Part shown: positions 46,928 to 56,851 of the stretch, one piece after another
Position numbering within the stretch: position 1 is the stretch's first letter
Layout of the letters: each line of letters begins with the position of its first letter
Program-made: the position numbers and the translations under genes
Notes under the pieces: generated by a model
What the model saw: only the letters and a program-made list of their open reading frames with translations
The model's database searches: none
What the model was told of the DNA's origin: nothing
Source: Bacillus sp. 1NLA3E
Lineage (GTDB): Bacteria; Bacillota; Bacilli; Bacillales; Cytobacillaceae
Length of the DNA: 64,000 nucleotides
Direction of reading: 5' to 3'
Assembly: GCF_000242895.2 (NCBI RefSeq)
Contig: NC_021171.1
Span: 1,832,001 to 1,896,000, forward strand

Positions 46928-48061
46928 ATGATTATTGGGATACCCAAGGAAATTAAAAACAATGAAAATCGTGTCGGAATCACACCAGCTGGGGTAACTG
47001 ATTTTGTGAAAAATGGTCATGAAATCTGGATTGAATCAGGAGCAGGTTTAGGCAGTGGTTTTACTGATCAAGATTTTACAAAAGCAGGTGCGACGATTGT
47101 TCATTCTGCTCAAGAAGCATGGTCGCAAAACATGGTCATGAAAGTGAAAGAGCCGCTTCCTTCAGAATATCAATATTTTCGTGAAGGCTTGATTCTATTT
47201 ACCTATCTGCATCTTGCTCCGGAACCTGAGTTAACAGAGGCACTTGTTAAGAATAAAGTAATAGCAATCGCTTATGAAACTATTCAACTCCAAAATGGCT
47301 CCCTTCCATTATTAACACCAATGAGTGAGGTAGCAGGAAGAATGTCCGTTCAAATAGGGGCACAATATTTAGAAAAACATAAAGGTGGAAAAGGGGTCTT
47401 ACTTGGAGGCGTACCAGGGGTGTCCCCAGCAGAAGTTGCCATAGTAGGTGGCGGTATAGTTGGAACCAATGCGGCAAAAATGGCAATTGGCTTAGGAGCA
47501 AATGTTACGGTTCTAGATACAAATGTTGACAGACTTCGCCAACTAGATGATATGTTCCAAGGAAGACTGACCACTCAGATCTCTAATTCTTATAATATTG
47601 CAGCATCCGTTAAAAAAGCAGATTTATTAATTGGCGCTGTTCTGATCCCTGGAGCCCGTGCCCCTAGAATTGTTACAGAAGAAATGATTAAAACCATGCA
47701 ACCAGGTTCAGTTGTCGTTGATGTTGCAATCGACCAAGGGGGTTCAATCGAGACAATTGATCACATTACCACTCATAGTCAACCCACTTATGAAAAATAT
47801 GGTGTGCTTCATTATGCGGTAGCAAATATTCCAGGTGCAGTCGCCCGAACATCAACTATCGCATTGACTAATGTTACTGTACCATATGGCGTTCAAATTG
47901 CTAACAAAGGCTATCAACAAGCTGCGTTAGAAAATAAGACGATCGCCTCGGGTATTAATGTAATCAAAGGGAAAATAACCTATGAAGCTGTGGCTAAAGC
48001 TCATGGCTACTCATACATCCCAATCGAGGAACTTTTAACAAATGAAATTGTTAATGTTTAA
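46928..48061 (+). CDS. ald: Alanine dehydrogenase, copy 1
   Basis: A 377-residue NAD-dependent alanine dehydrogenase (L-alanine to pyruvate plus ammonia). It has the N-terminal substrate signature [18 protein letters not shown] (residues 3-20) and the NAD-binding [14 protein letters not shown] (near 170). In this operon it would regenerate the pyruvate consumed by the aminotransferase. GGGAGTGG precedes the ATG. A conserved hairpin (48092) follows. It is very similar to copy 2. Confidence 0.95.
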   Translation: MIIGIPKEIKNNENRVGITPAGVTDFVKNGHEIWIESGAGLGSGFTDQDFTKAGATIVHSAQEAWSQNMVMKVKEPLPSEYQYFREGLILFTYLHLAPEPELTEALVKNKVIAIAYETIQLQNGSLPLLTPMSEVAGRMSVQIGAQYLEKHKGGKGVLLGGVPGVSPAEVAIVGGGIVGTNAAKMAIGLGANVTVLDTNVDRLRQLDDMFQGRLTTQISNSYNIAASVKKADLLIGAVLIPGARAPRIVTEEMIKTMQPGSVVVDVAIDQGGSIETIDHITTHSQPTYEKYGVLHYAVANIPGAVARTSTIALTNVTVPYGVQIANKGYQQAALENKTIASGINVIKGKITYEAVAKAHGYSYIPIEELLTNEIVNV

Positions 48062-48091
48062 AAAAATAGCAAATGTCTAAATTTGTATCTT

Positions 48092-48125
48092 GGCATGAGT
48101 TTGGGTACTCCACATGACTCATGCC
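48092..48125 (+). terminator. Conserved hairpin after ald 1
   Basis: GGCATGAGT / ACTCATGCC closes a 16-nt loop, followed by TTATATTCC. An equivalent hairpin follows ald 2 at 58247-58279. With no strong T run it may be a partial terminator or processing site that sets the ratio of enzyme to transporter mRNA. The rest of the 294-bp gap to the binding-protein gene holds a short block (about 48271-48285, ATATTCAGAAAATT) conserved before copy 2. Confidence 0.5.
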
Positions 48126-48355
48126 TTATATTCCACTCAACTTCTCAGAATAATGTTTATCTCCGATATCTAATCGCCAAAACCAACGACATTATATGAA
48201 AGCGCATACACTATGGTGTATCAAGGCTTCAACAAAAAATGTTTTTTCACAAGTCCAATAAAATATTGATATATTCAGAAAATTCATGATATTCTTTAAA
48301 GAGAACTTCCTTTCGAAACATTTTGGCGAAAAACACTTAAATTGGAGGAATTTAA

Positions 48356-49204
48356 ATGAAAAAAATAGTTTCATTTATTATGATTGTTACGCTCATTTCA
48401 TCTCTTCTCGCAGGTTGTGGAAGCAGTAGTAAAACCAATTCTAGCAGTGCAACTGCAGAAAAAAAGGACACTTTGGAAACAGCTAAAGAAAAAGGTGTTT
48501 TAGTTGTTGGTGCATCCAATGACGCTCCATTCGCTTTTATTGATAAGGATACCAAGGAATTCACTGGGATTGATGCTGATATTATTAAGGAAGTAGCAAA
48601 ACGATTAGGAATTCCAAAAGTTGAGATGAGAGAGGTTAAGTTTGAGAATTTATTACTCGAATTAAATAATCATAACATTGACCTTGTTACGGATGGAATG
48701 TACAGAAAACCGGAAAGAGAGAAAATCGTTCAGTTCACTGATATTTGGTACAAGCAAGGGGAGGCACTGATTGTCCCAAAAGATTCATCTATTAAGGGAA
48801 TTAATGATTTAAAAGATAAAGTAGTTGGAGGACAAAAAGGGGTAACATTTTTAGAATTGGCCCAAGATCTAGAAAAGCAAGGTAAAATTGGAAGGGTTGA
48901 TATTTTTGGATCATCCGCGGATTTACTACTGGCTACTAATACTGGAAAGATCGATGCGACTATGACTGATGGTGTCGTAGCAGCCTATAGCATTACAAAG
49001 GATCCATCATTGAATTTAAAAATTGTCACTCCATATAAAGCACAAGCAACAGGTAAAATCGCTTCTGCAGCTCGTAAGGAAGACAAGACACTGGTTGAAG
49101 CTATTAACAAGGAATTAGCAGAATTGAAGAAGGAAGGCTTTATTTTAAAAGTATTGAAAAAATATGGCTTAAATGAAGATTACTATGTTCCGACAAATGA
49201 ATAA
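48356..49204 (+). CDS. ABC transporter substrate-binding lipoprotein (PAAT), copy 1
   Basis: A 282-residue solute-binding protein of the polar amino-acid uptake family. The N terminus is a lipoprotein signal with lipobox LLAGC (Cys near residue 22), followed by a Ser/Asn-rich linker and a periplasmic-binding fold with FTGIDADIIKEVAKRLG. It captures the amino acid outside the membrane for the permease and ATPase encoded next. GGAGG precedes the ATG. The substrate is inferred from operon context as GABA or a related omega-amino acid. Confidence 0.88.
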   Translation: MKKIVSFIMIVTLISSLLAGCGSSSKTNSSSATAEKKDTLETAKEKGVLVVGASNDAPFAFIDKDTKEFTGIDADIIKEVAKRLGIPKVEMREVKFENLLLELNNHNIDLVTDGMYRKPEREKIVQFTDIWYKQGEALIVPKDSSIKGINDLKDKVVGGQKGVTFLELAQDLEKQGKIGRVDIFGSSADLLLATNTGKIDATMTDGVVAAYSITKDPSLNLKIVTPYKAQATGKIASAARKEDKTLVEAINKELAELKKEGFILKVLKKYGLNEDYYVPTNE

Positions 49205-49286
49205 ATTAGTCTAAACCAACAGTCTAAAAACAAAAGAGTACTAACTTGAATGATTTTATCGAAAATATTGAAAAGAGGTGTTTCAA

Positions 49287-49994
49287 TTGAACATTATCAA
49301 TGCTTTAGATTTTTATACGGCATTTTCAGATCTTTTACCCATCCTCTTAGAGGGGATGTGGATTGCTTTAAAAGCAACTGTAAGCGGTTTTGCGTTAGCG
49401 ATAGTTATTGGTGTTTTAATAGCACTTGGACGGATTTCAAAATCAAAGTTATTAAATGGTGTATTGGTTATTGTATTAGAGATTGTTCGAGGGACCCCAT
49501 TGCTTGTTCAATTAGTCTATATGTATTATGTTGTCCCACTACTCCTAACATTACTATTTCAAATATGGAACCCTGGTTTTCAATTTACGATTAGTCCATT
49601 TCTCGCTGGTATGTTAGGACTAGGAATGAATTACGGCTGTTATTTATCTGAAGTTATTCGATCTTCTATTTTGAATGTAGATAGAGGGCAGAACGAAGCA
49701 GCATTAGCTTTAGGCTACACAAAACGTCAATCGATGTGGTCGATTATTATGCCACAAGCCACCAGATCATCTGTTCCTGTTTTGGGTAATTATCTTGTGA
49801 TGATGATAAAAGATACATCATTGTTAGCGTTTATTACCGTAAATGAGTTGTTATTACGGACACAATCCTATGCTTCGCAAACGTTTTTAACCATTGAGTC
49901 TTATTCACTTTTGGCTTTGGCTTACTTAATAATAAGTTTACCATTGGCTCAAATAATTCGTTTATTGGAACGGAGGTTAGTAAAACATGCATGA
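49287..49994 (+). CDS. PAAT ABC transporter permease, copy 1
   Basis: A 235-residue HisM/GlnP-type permease with about five membrane segments. The EAA coupling loop is visible ([23 protein letters not shown], near residues 135-157), preceded by [18 protein letters not shown] typical of the family. The start is TTG at 49287 with AAAGAGGTG upstream; copy 2 begins with ATG at the same position. Its stop overlaps the ATPase start by eight bases, so the two are coupled. Confidence 0.9.
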   Translation: MNIINALDFYTAFSDLLPILLEGMWIALKATVSGFALAIVIGVLIALGRISKSKLLNGVLVIVLEIVRGTPLLVQLVYMYYVVPLLLTLLFQIWNPGFQFTISPFLAGMLGLGMNYGCYLSEVIRSSILNVDRGQNEAALALGYTKRQSMWSIIMPQATRSSVPVLGNYLVMMIKDTSLLAFITVNELLLRTQSYASQTFLTIESYSLLALAYLIISLPLAQIIRLLERRLVKHA

Positions 49995-50850
49995 GGTGAT
50001 GGTCGATGTTACCGGTTTACACAAATCGTTTGGAGCTAATGACATATTAAAAGGAATCGACTTTAAAGTTTATAAAGGGGAAAAAATCGTTATTATAGGA
50101 CCATCTGGTTCAGGGAAGTCGACTTTATTGAGATGTCTGAACTTTCTGGAAATACCTACTGCAGGCTCTGTCAAAGTAGAAGGAGAATTCTTCGTAGAGC
50201 CTAAGAAAAAGTATAATGAGAAACATGTGGCAAAACTTCGGACAGAAATCGGAATGGTCTTTCAAAGATTTAACCTGTTCCCAACGATGACGGCATTACA
50301 GAATGTTATGGCAGCTCAAATAAAAATAAGGAAAAAATCGACAGAAGAAGCTAGAAAAACGGCAGAAAGGTATTTAAGAAAAGTTGGTTTAATTGATAGA
50401 ATGAATCATTATCCAAGCCAACTATCAGGAGGGCAACAGCAGCGTGTCGCTATTGCTAGGGCGCTGGCGATGGAACCAAAAGTATTACTTTTTGATGAGG
50501 CAACCTCTGCACTTGATCCAGAATTAGTTGGGGAAGTATTAAATGTCATGAAAGAACTTGCAAATGAAGGCATGACCATGGTCATTGTGACCCATGAAAT
50601 GAGATTCGCTGAAGATGTTGGTGACCGTGTCATTTTTATGGATAACGGAGTGATTGTTGAGGAAGGGCATCCAAAGCAGTTGTTTCACTTTCCTAAGCAT
50701 GAGCGAACAAGAGCATTCATTAATAAGGTAGAGCATCCTGAAGCATTGGCAGGAAACTATTTAAATGAGAAATATTCAACTGGAATAGAAAAAAGAAAAG
50801 ACATAGGGAGGATCCCGACTTACTTAAAAGAAGAAACTTCCAATCTGTAA
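49987..50850 (+). CDS. PAAT ABC transporter ATPase, copy 1
   Basis: A 287-residue ABC ATPase. Walker [10 protein letters not shown] (near residue 38), the signature LSGGQQQRV (near 150), Walker [14 protein letters not shown] (near 168) and the switch His in VTHEM are intact. It is longer than classical GlnQ/HisP (about 240-250) because of an insertion after the Q-loop region and a C-terminal tail (about 250-287). It powers the importer with the two genes upstream. Confidence 0.93.
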   Translation: MHEVMVDVTGLHKSFGANDILKGIDFKVYKGEKIVIIGPSGSGKSTLLRCLNFLEIPTAGSVKVEGEFFVEPKKKYNEKHVAKLRTEIGMVFQRFNLFPTMTALQNVMAAQIKIRKKSTEEARKTAERYLRKVGLIDRMNHYPSQLSGGQQQRVAIARALAMEPKVLLFDEATSALDPELVGEVLNVMKELANEGMTMVIVTHEMRFAEDVGDRVIFMDNGVIVEEGHPKQLFHFPKHERTRAFINKVEHPEALAGNYLNEKYSTGIEKRKDIGRIPTYLKEETSNL

Positions 50851-50896
50851 AAATACTTATCTATCAGAAAAATTTATTATGGATAGGAGAAATGAA

Positions 50897-52330
50897 ATGA
50901 CAACTAAATTAGATTCTTTAAACGATGAATTGAACAATGCTGTAGAGGGGTCAGTGTTTCCGGTAATTAATCCAGCGAATGGTGAAGTCATTGCTTATGT
51001 ACCAAAAGGTGGAGCAGCTGAAGCAAAGCGTGCAGTGGAAGACGCATATGAGGCATTATCAACTTGGTCGAGAAAAACTGCAAATGAGCGGGCCGAACGA
51101 TTACTCCAATGGTACAAATTAATTGATGAGGAAAAAGAAGTCATCGGAAAAATTATGACTCGTGAACAAGGGAAGCCATTAAAAGAAGCGATTGGCGAAG
51201 TCGTTTATGGAAATAGCTTTATCTCCTGGTATGCAGAAGAGGGAAAAAGGATTTATGGTGAAACCATTCCCGCCTCACATGAGCATAAACGGATAGTTGT
51301 ATTAAAGCAGCCAGTCGGCGTGGTGGCAGCCATAACCCCTTGGAATTTTCCGGCTGCGATGATAACGAGGAAAGTAGCGCCTGCCTTGGCTGCAGGGTGT
51401 ACCGTAGTGGTAAAACCTGCAGAATTAACCCCGCTTACTGCATTGAAATTAGCAGAGTTGGCGGAAAAAGCAGGCATTCCAAAAGGGGTATTTAATGTTA
51501 TTACCGGTGACGCCAAGGCGATAGGTGAAGCATGGCTTCAGGATGATCGAGTTCGAAAAATAACTTTTACTGGATCAACAGAAGTTGGAAAAACCTTAAT
51601 GCGTGGTGCTGCTGATACCGTGAAAAAAATATCACTTGAACTGGGTGGCCATGCCCCTTTGGTTGTGTTCGAAGATGCCGATATTGACAAAGCGGTTAAG
51701 GAAGCGATCGCTTCTAAATTTAGAAATGCTGGTCAAACCTGTGTATGTGCCAACAGGATTTATGTTCAAGAATCGATTGTGGCTACTTTTTCCGAAAAAT
51801 ATATTGATGCAGTAAAAGAGCTGAAAATTGGAGATGGATTAGAGGCTGGGACAACTATTGGACCGCTTATTGATGAGAGAGCCATTAAGAAAATGGAAAA
51901 CCATATTTCAGATTGCCTCAACAAGGGTGGAAAGGTTATAACGGGGGGGAACAAGCTTTCCTTGAATGGAGGCTATTTCTTTGAACCAACTGTATTAATG
52001 AATGCGACCGATGACATGCAATGTATGAATGAAGAAACATTTGGTCCACTGGCACCCATCGCTACTTTTAAGACCACAGAAGAAGTGATCAAAAGAGCCA
52101 ATCACACTCCATTTGGATTGGCAGCCTATGTGTTTACCCAAAATTTAAGCAAAGCGATTCAAGTTAGCGAAGGGTTGGAATATGGAATTATCGGATTAAA
52201 TGACGGTGTTCCGTCCGTCGCCCAAGCACCGTTCGGTGGCTTTAAGCAAAGCGGGTTAGGCCGCGAAGGAGGTCACCACGGAATCGAGGAATTCCTGGAA
52301 ACAAAATTCATTTCAATTTCGCTTAGTTAA
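50897..52330 (+). CDS. NAD(P)-dependent succinate-semialdehyde dehydrogenase, copy 1
   Basis: A 477-residue aldehyde dehydrogenase closest to GabD. The catalytic Cys is in NAGQTCVCANR (near residue 278) with the second Cys two residues on, as in E. coli GabD; the Glu is in LELGGHAPLV. It ends FGGFKQSGLGREGG...ISIS. It would oxidise succinic semialdehyde formed by the transaminase to succinate. The ATG at 50897 is set by ATAGGAG, matching the copy 2 start; the ATG at 50879 precedes that site. Confidence 0.9.
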   Translation: MTTKLDSLNDELNNAVEGSVFPVINPANGEVIAYVPKGGAAEAKRAVEDAYEALSTWSRKTANERAERLLQWYKLIDEEKEVIGKIMTREQGKPLKEAIGEVVYGNSFISWYAEEGKRIYGETIPASHEHKRIVVLKQPVGVVAAITPWNFPAAMITRKVAPALAAGCTVVVKPAELTPLTALKLAELAEKAGIPKGVFNVITGDAKAIGEAWLQDDRVRKITFTGSTEVGKTLMRGAADTVKKISLELGGHAPLVVFEDADIDKAVKEAIASKFRNAGQTCVCANRIYVQESIVATFSEKYIDAVKELKIGDGLEAGTTIGPLIDERAIKKMENHISDCLNKGGKVITGGNKLSLNGGYFFEPTVLMNATDDMQCMNEETFGPLAPIATFKTTEEVIKRANHTPFGLAAYVFTQNLSKAIQVSEGLEYGIIGLNDGVPSVAQAPFGGFKQSGLGREGGHHGIEEFLETKFISISLS

Positions 52331-52349
52331 ATGAAAATAGTAGCAGGAC

Positions 52350-52375
52350 AAAACGCCAAGGTTCCTTGGCGTTTT
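52350..52375 (+). terminator. Bidirectional terminator between operon 1 and rpoN
   Basis: AAAACGCCAAGG / CCTTGGCGTTTT is a perfect 12-bp stem with a 2-nt loop. A and T tracts flank it on both strands. It overlaps the rpoN stop codon (52374-52376). Confidence 0.85.
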
Positions 52376-53699
52376 AATATCTCTTTCGTTTAGAAGAACC
52401 GGGGATTCCGATTTCCTCCCGATATTTAGCAACCGTCCGGCGGGAAATGAGGATGCCATTTTGCTCTAACATGAGAACCAATTTTTGATCTGACCATGGT
52501 TTAAGTTTATTTTCTTTATCAATCAATTCCTTAATCGTTTCCTTAACGCTTGCCGAAGAATCGGTTTCAAGGCAATTTGATCGGCTGATCCCGGTTGTAA
52601 ACAAACTTTTAAGCTTAAAAAGACCATGTGGAGTTTGAATATATTTATTACTGGTGGCACGGCTGATTGTCGATTCATGGTAACCGAGCTGTTCAGAAAT
52701 GTCCTTCAATGTCATGGGCTTTAATCCACTCATCCCTTTCTCTAGAAAATCCTTCTGACTGTCAACAATTGCCTTTGTTACCCTATAAAGAGTTTGTTTT
52801 CTTTGCGCCATTCCATTCATTAAAATCATTGCTTCCTGATACTTTTCTTTTAAAAAATCCTCGGCACTTTTCATATCCTCTTGATTTAAATGATGAAAAT
52901 GGGTAATAGAAAGATCTGGCACCATACGATCATTTACGATGGTAACATATTCATTTTTTATCTTCCTCACAATGACGTCAGGGATTATATAATGTGTCAT
53001 TTCATGATGAAACTCAATACATGGACGAGGGTTAAGCGTTTTAATATAATCCGCCGCTTCTTGAACTTCCGTTACAGAGACATTGAAAACTTTGGCGATT
53101 TTCTGAAAATGTTTTGCTGCTAAATCTTCTAAGTGATGACTAATCATTTCAAAAGCAAGTGGATGTGGGTGGGATTGAGAACGTATCTGAATAAGCAGGC
53201 AGTCGGCTAAATTTCTGGCTCCAACACCAATGGGATCAAGCGATTGTAACATTTTAATGACTTTCTCTATCTCTTCAAGCTGTACGGAAAATATCCGAGC
53301 AGTTATAGCTGGTTCTATTTCCAAAAAACCATGCTGATTTAAATTTCCAATGAGAAATTTCATTATGTTAATCTGTATTGGAGTAATGTTTGGAATGGTC
53401 ATGACTTGTTCCACTAAATGATTTTCAAGTGTAATTTTTGAATCCGTGCAATGTTGGATTGGATTAAAATCGCTATCTCTCGTTTGATAACCATATGAAG
53501 TTTTACTGTCATGACGCTTACCAAAATCATCTCTCGAATGATCGCGTACCACTAAGACAGGGTTTTCGACTGTTTGTTGATGTAAGAAATCAACAAGTTC
53601 AAGTGACGAAAATTGTAAAATATTAATGGATTGGCGTAGTTCTGGGGTTAAAGTCAGTTTTAAGGTTTGTTTTTGAAGTAAGTCCATTCCTAATGCCAT
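52374..53699 (-). CDS. rpoN: RNA polymerase sigma-54 factor (RpoN/SigL)
   Basis: The 441-residue alternative sigma factor that recognises -24/-12 promoters and needs an AAA+ activator. The N-terminal activator-interacting region (QKQTLKLTLTPELRQSI), the central core-binding region and the C-terminal RpoN box (SRRTVAKYREEIGIP, near residues 420-435) are all present. It directly serves the two flanking operons, whose promoters are of this type. It is minus-strand, between the twin operons, probably monocistronic. Its presence here suggests either relocation of sigL or an additional copy; the window alone cannot tell. Confidence 0.95.
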   Translation of the reverse strand: MALGMDLLQKQTLKLTLTPELRQSINILQFSSLELVDFLHQQTVENPVLVVRDHSRDDFGKRHDSKTSYGYQTRDSDFNPIQHCTDSKITLENHLVEQVMTIPNITPIQINIMKFLIGNLNQHGFLEIEPAITARIFSVQLEEIEKVIKMLQSLDPIGVGARNLADCLLIQIRSQSHPHPLAFEMISHHLEDLAAKHFQKIAKVFNVSVTEVQEAADYIKTLNPRPCIEFHHEMTHYIIPDVIVRKIKNEYVTIVNDRMVPDLSITHFHHLNQEDMKSAEDFLKEKYQEAMILMNGMAQRKQTLYRVTKAIVDSQKDFLEKGMSGLKPMTLKDISEQLGYHESTISRATSNKYIQTPHGLFKLKSLFTTGISRSNCLETDSSASVKETIKELIDKENKLKPWSDQKLVLMLEQNGILISRRTVAKYREEIGIPGSSKRKRY

Positions 53700-53823
53700 T
53701 ATTTCACCTATTCTCTACAATGTTTTTATTTTAATTATTAGAATATTTTTTCAATGACTTAATATTATCCTTATTTTAAAAATGTTCAAGGAACATGTTA
53801 GATTATCTGACAATAAATTACGC

Positions 53824-53849
53824 AAAAAAACCTGCTAATTTTAGCAGGT
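53824..53849 (-). terminator. Terminator of the sigma-54 activator gene
   Basis: On the minus strand, ACCTGCTAA / TTAGCAGGT is followed by TTTTTTTGCG. It begins 24 bases after the activator stop and separates it from rpoN. Confidence 0.85.
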
Positions 53850-53872
53850 ACTTTAAAAGGATCAGGAAAATG

Positions 53873-55267
53873 CTAGAGCATATCTTTATATTTTTTGAGC
53901 TTGCGAATAACGGAAGGTTGGCTAATGCCAAGTAGTTTAGCCATTTCGTAGGTTGTTTTACATTGTTTACTGGCTCTCGAAAACATATATTTCTCCACTT
54001 TTTCTAAAACAGTTTTAAGGTCTTGGTCTTCATCATTAATAGTTTGTTCAATGACCAAGGTCGCTTCTTTATCTTCAGTTTGGCTTTGGCCTAGAATAGA
54101 AGAAGGGAGTGAACTCGGAAGAATATTCGTTTCCTCGCTGATCAAAATCAATCTTTCAATTAAATTCTCCAATTCACGCACATTCCCAGGCCACCCGTAT
54201 TGAATCAAGATATCATATGTAGACGAATGTAGTCTTTTTCTTGTTTTATATTTCTGGTTAATTAATTCTATATAATGATTGATTAAGAAGGTTATATCTT
54301 CTTTACGATCACGTAAAGGTGGGATGAAAAGTGGAATAACATTTAATCGGTAATACAAATCCAGTCGAAAACTACCCTTTTGGACCATTTCCTCTAAATT
54401 TTGATTGGTCGCTGTCACTAATCGGAAATCAACATGTCGCTCCTTAGTACCACCAATTCTCATAAACTTTTTTTCCTGTAATACTTTTAATAATTTAACC
54501 TGAATGGCTAATGGGAGTTCGCCAATTTCATCTAAGAATAAAGTTCCGTTATCAGCTTCTTCAATCAGTCCTGTTTTTCCTTGCTTTTGGGCACCTGTAA
54601 ATGAGCCAGCTTCATAGCCAAACATTTCTGCTTCAAACAAACTTTCTGGGATTGTGCTGCAGTTTACTTCGATAAAGGGCTCTTTTTTGCGATCACTTTG
54701 ATTGTGAAGTTCGCGTGCAAACATACTTTTCCCTACCCCTGATTCCCCTAATATCAACACTGTGGCATCTGTTTTGGCGACTCGTTGAATCGTTTTTACG
54801 ATTTGATGCATTTCTTTATTTCGATAAAGAATTCCTTCCTTTCCACGAAGCTCTTCAACCTCTGCTTGGTACCCTTTCAGTTTCCTTTCTAATTGTTCAT
54901 ATTGATTTTGTAGATTGCTAATCTCGGTTTGATCTTGGGAATAGCTGATCACAAGGATTAGCTTTCCGTCATCGTTGAAGATCGGATAACCACTCGTCAT
55001 GATGATTTTTCCAGTCGTAGTATTCTGCATGATCTTTAATTCCTTGTGTTCCTTTAAGACCATCGCTGTAATGGAAGGCGAAAGAACTCCCTCATCTTGG
55101 AGCTGATATACCGTTTTTCCTTTATATTGATCAGGAGTAATTCCATATAGAGACCAATGATTTGGATTGGAATGTAAAATATAGCCTTTGTCATCGGCAA
55201 TGGTTATATTGTTATTCGATGTTTCAATGATCGTATCTAAAATCTTATTAGCAATGGAAATATTCAT
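53873..55267 (-). CDS. Sigma-54-dependent activator, PAS-AAA+-HTH
   Basis: A 464-residue enhancer-binding protein. A PAS-like sensor domain (about 1-110) and coiled linker (about 115-145) lead to the AAA+ domain with Walker A GESGVGKS (174-181), the sigma-54 loop GSFTGA (221-226, an Ala-to-Ser variant of GAFTGA), Walker B GTLFLDEIGE (241-250), and a C-terminal TyrR-like HTH (TYEMAKLLGISQPSVIRKLKK). It should bind the TTGATT-N8-AATCAA palindromes before both aminotransferase genes. One such site lies 56 bp before its own start, so it may regulate itself. It is divergent from operon 2. Confidence 0.93.
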   Translation of the reverse strand: MNISIANKILDTIIETSNNNITIADDKGYILHSNPNHWSLYGITPDQYKGKTVYQLQDEGVLSPSITAMVLKEHKELKIMQNTTTGKIIMTSGYPIFNDDGKLILVISYSQDQTEISNLQNQYEQLERKLKGYQAEVEELRGKEGILYRNKEMHQIVKTIQRVAKTDATVLILGESGVGKSMFARELHNQSDRKKEPFIEVNCSTIPESLFEAEMFGYEAGSFTGAQKQGKTGLIEEADNGTLFLDEIGELPLAIQVKLLKVLQEKKFMRIGGTKERHVDFRLVTATNQNLEEMVQKGSFRLDLYYRLNVIPLFIPPLRDRKEDITFLINHYIELINQKYKTRKRLHSSTYDILIQYGWPGNVRELENLIERLILISEETNILPSSLPSSILGQSQTEDKEATLVIEQTINDEDQDLKTVLEKVEKYMFSRASKQCKTTYEMAKLLGISQPSVIRKLKKYKDML

Positions 55268-55323
55268 TGATTTTCTCCTTTCGTTTTTATTTTGAATATT
55301 AAAATAAGTTAAAAACGCAATTG

Positions 55324-55405
55324 TTGATTTAAATATAAATCATTTTTGTCTAAATAATCAATAAATGAATCGTGATTTGAAGGTTTTGATTTAAAAATGA
55401 ATCAA
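55324..55405 (+). promoter_or_regulatory. Twin upstream activator sites for operon 2
   Basis: TTGATT-N8-AATCAT at 55324-55343 and the perfect TTGATT-N8-AATCAA at 55386-55405 start exactly 62 bp apart. The second begins 68 bp before the -24 element. This is the same geometry as before operon 1. They lie in the shared gap with the activator gene. Confidence 0.75.
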
Positions 55406-55453
55406 TTTCGTCATTTAGCTATTAAAAAGTCTGGTTTTTTCACTATAAATTTT

Positions 55454-55470
55454 TGGCATGAATGTTGCTA
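55454..55470 (+). promoter_or_regulatory. Sigma-54 (-24/-12) promoter of operon 2
   Basis: TGGCAT-GAATG-TTGCTA has exact sigma-54 spacing with one change from TGGCAC. It overlaps an in-frame ATG at 55458, which therefore cannot be the aminotransferase start. The true start at 55518 lies 48 bp downstream. Confidence 0.9.
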
Positions 55471-55517
55471 CTATGTTTAGTAAAACAAAATATTTAAATC
55501 GAGAGGTTGTGTTTTAT

Positions 55518-56843
55518 ATGTTAAAAGAAGTTCCAGTGGTACAAGAATTAAATGAACTGGATAAAAAGCACTTTATTCATCCAACGTCTTCCATTTCCCA
55601 ACAACAAGAGAATGGTCCTAGCTTTATTTTTACTGAAGGAAAAGGAATTTATTTAACTGATATTACCGGAAAAAAAGTCATTGATGGAATGTCATCGCTT
55701 TGGAATGTGAATATTGGACATGGCAGGGAGGAATTGGCAAAAGTTGCCCAAGAACAAATGTCGAAGCTGGCATTTTCCTCTTGTTTTTCAACCTTTAGCA
55801 ATGAGCCAGCCATCCGCTTAGCGACAAAGCTTGCTTCGATAGCTCCTGGTGATTTAAATTCAGTGTTCTTCACCTCAGGTGGATCGGAATCAAATGATAC
55901 AGTGATTAAACTTGCTCGCCATTATTGGATTTTAAAGGGTCAATCAAACCGTCAAAAAATTATCTCTCGTTCAAAGTCCTATCATGGGGTTGCCATGGGA
56001 GCAACAAGTGCAACTGGGTTAAAACCATTCCGCGATTTCACAAATTCTATTGCACCAGATTTTTATCATGTTGAAGGTTCTTCAATTGAAGCTTTGCTTG
56101 AAGTTATTGAACAAGAGGGTCCTGAAACGATTGCCGCATTTATTACCGAACCCATTCAAGGAGCTGGTGGTGTGAATATTGCTCCGAGTGGTTATTTTCA
56201 AGAAGTTAGAAAGATTTGTGATCAATACTGTATTTTAATGATTACCGATGAAGTGATTACAGGGTTTGGGAGAACGGGCAAGCTGTTTGGAATCGAACAT
56301 TATGGGGTTACACCAGACATGATGTGTTTTGCTAAAGGGGTTACGAGTGGTTATTCACAATTAGGTGGTGTGATTATTTCCGAGAAAGTCTACAAAGATT
56401 TTATTAATCTCTCTAACGGGACTTTATTACACGGTTATACGTACAGTGGTCATCCAACTGCTTGTAGTGTGGCCTTAAAAAACATTGAAATCATTGAACG
56501 CGAAAATTTAGTTGAAAACTCAAGACTTATGGGTGAAGAAATGCTGAAGGGCTTTAAATATCTACAAGAAAAGCACGAGATCGTCGGTGATGTTAGAGCA
56601 CTTGGTTTGATCGGCGGCATGCAAATTGTCAAAGATAAGAAAACGGGGGAAGGGTTTGAAATTCCAATTTCGCCCAAACTTGTCGCTGAAGCAGCAAAAC
56701 GAGGCTTGATTATTAGACCTGTTACGTTTGATCAAGATACTCTCGTATTTGCACCACCGTTAATCATTAATAAAGAAGAAATGGAAACGATGATGGACAT
56801 ATTAGATGAATCATTAACCGCTGTAGAACAAGAAATTTTATAA
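55518..56843 (+). CDS. Class III omega-amino acid:pyruvate aminotransferase, copy 2
   Basis: A 441-residue paralogue of the enzyme at 45358 with the same PLP motifs (MCFAKGVTSGY, ITDEVITGFGRTG). Differences are scattered, for example VIKLARHYW against AFKLARHYW and TDEV against ADEV, so the two may differ in substrate preference. The start at 55518 is the ATG homologous to copy 1; upstream in-frame ATGs lie in the sigma-54 promoter and leader. GAGAGG lies about 11 bases upstream. It heads operon 2. Confidence 0.82.
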   Translation: MLKEVPVVQELNELDKKHFIHPTSSISQQQENGPSFIFTEGKGIYLTDITGKKVIDGMSSLWNVNIGHGREELAKVAQEQMSKLAFSSCFSTFSNEPAIRLATKLASIAPGDLNSVFFTSGGSESNDTVIKLARHYWILKGQSNRQKIISRSKSYHGVAMGATSATGLKPFRDFTNSIAPDFYHVEGSSIEALLEVIEQEGPETIAAFITEPIQGAGGVNIAPSGYFQEVRKICDQYCILMITDEVITGFGRTGKLFGIEHYGVTPDMMCFAKGVTSGYSQLGGVIISEKVYKDFINLSNGTLLHGYTYSGHPTACSVALKNIEIIERENLVENSRLMGEEMLKGFKYLQEKHEIVGDVRALGLIGGMQIVKDKKTGEGFEIPISPKLVAEAAKRGLIIRPVTFDQDTLVFAPPLIINKEEMETMMDILDESLTAVEQEIL

Positions 56844-56851
56844 TATTTTTT

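Noticed and set aside
55458-55517. An upstream in-frame ATG extending aminotransferase 2 by 20 residues.
   Set aside because: The ATG lies within the -24/-12 promoter, upstream of the expected transcription start, and the extension has no counterpart in copy 1.
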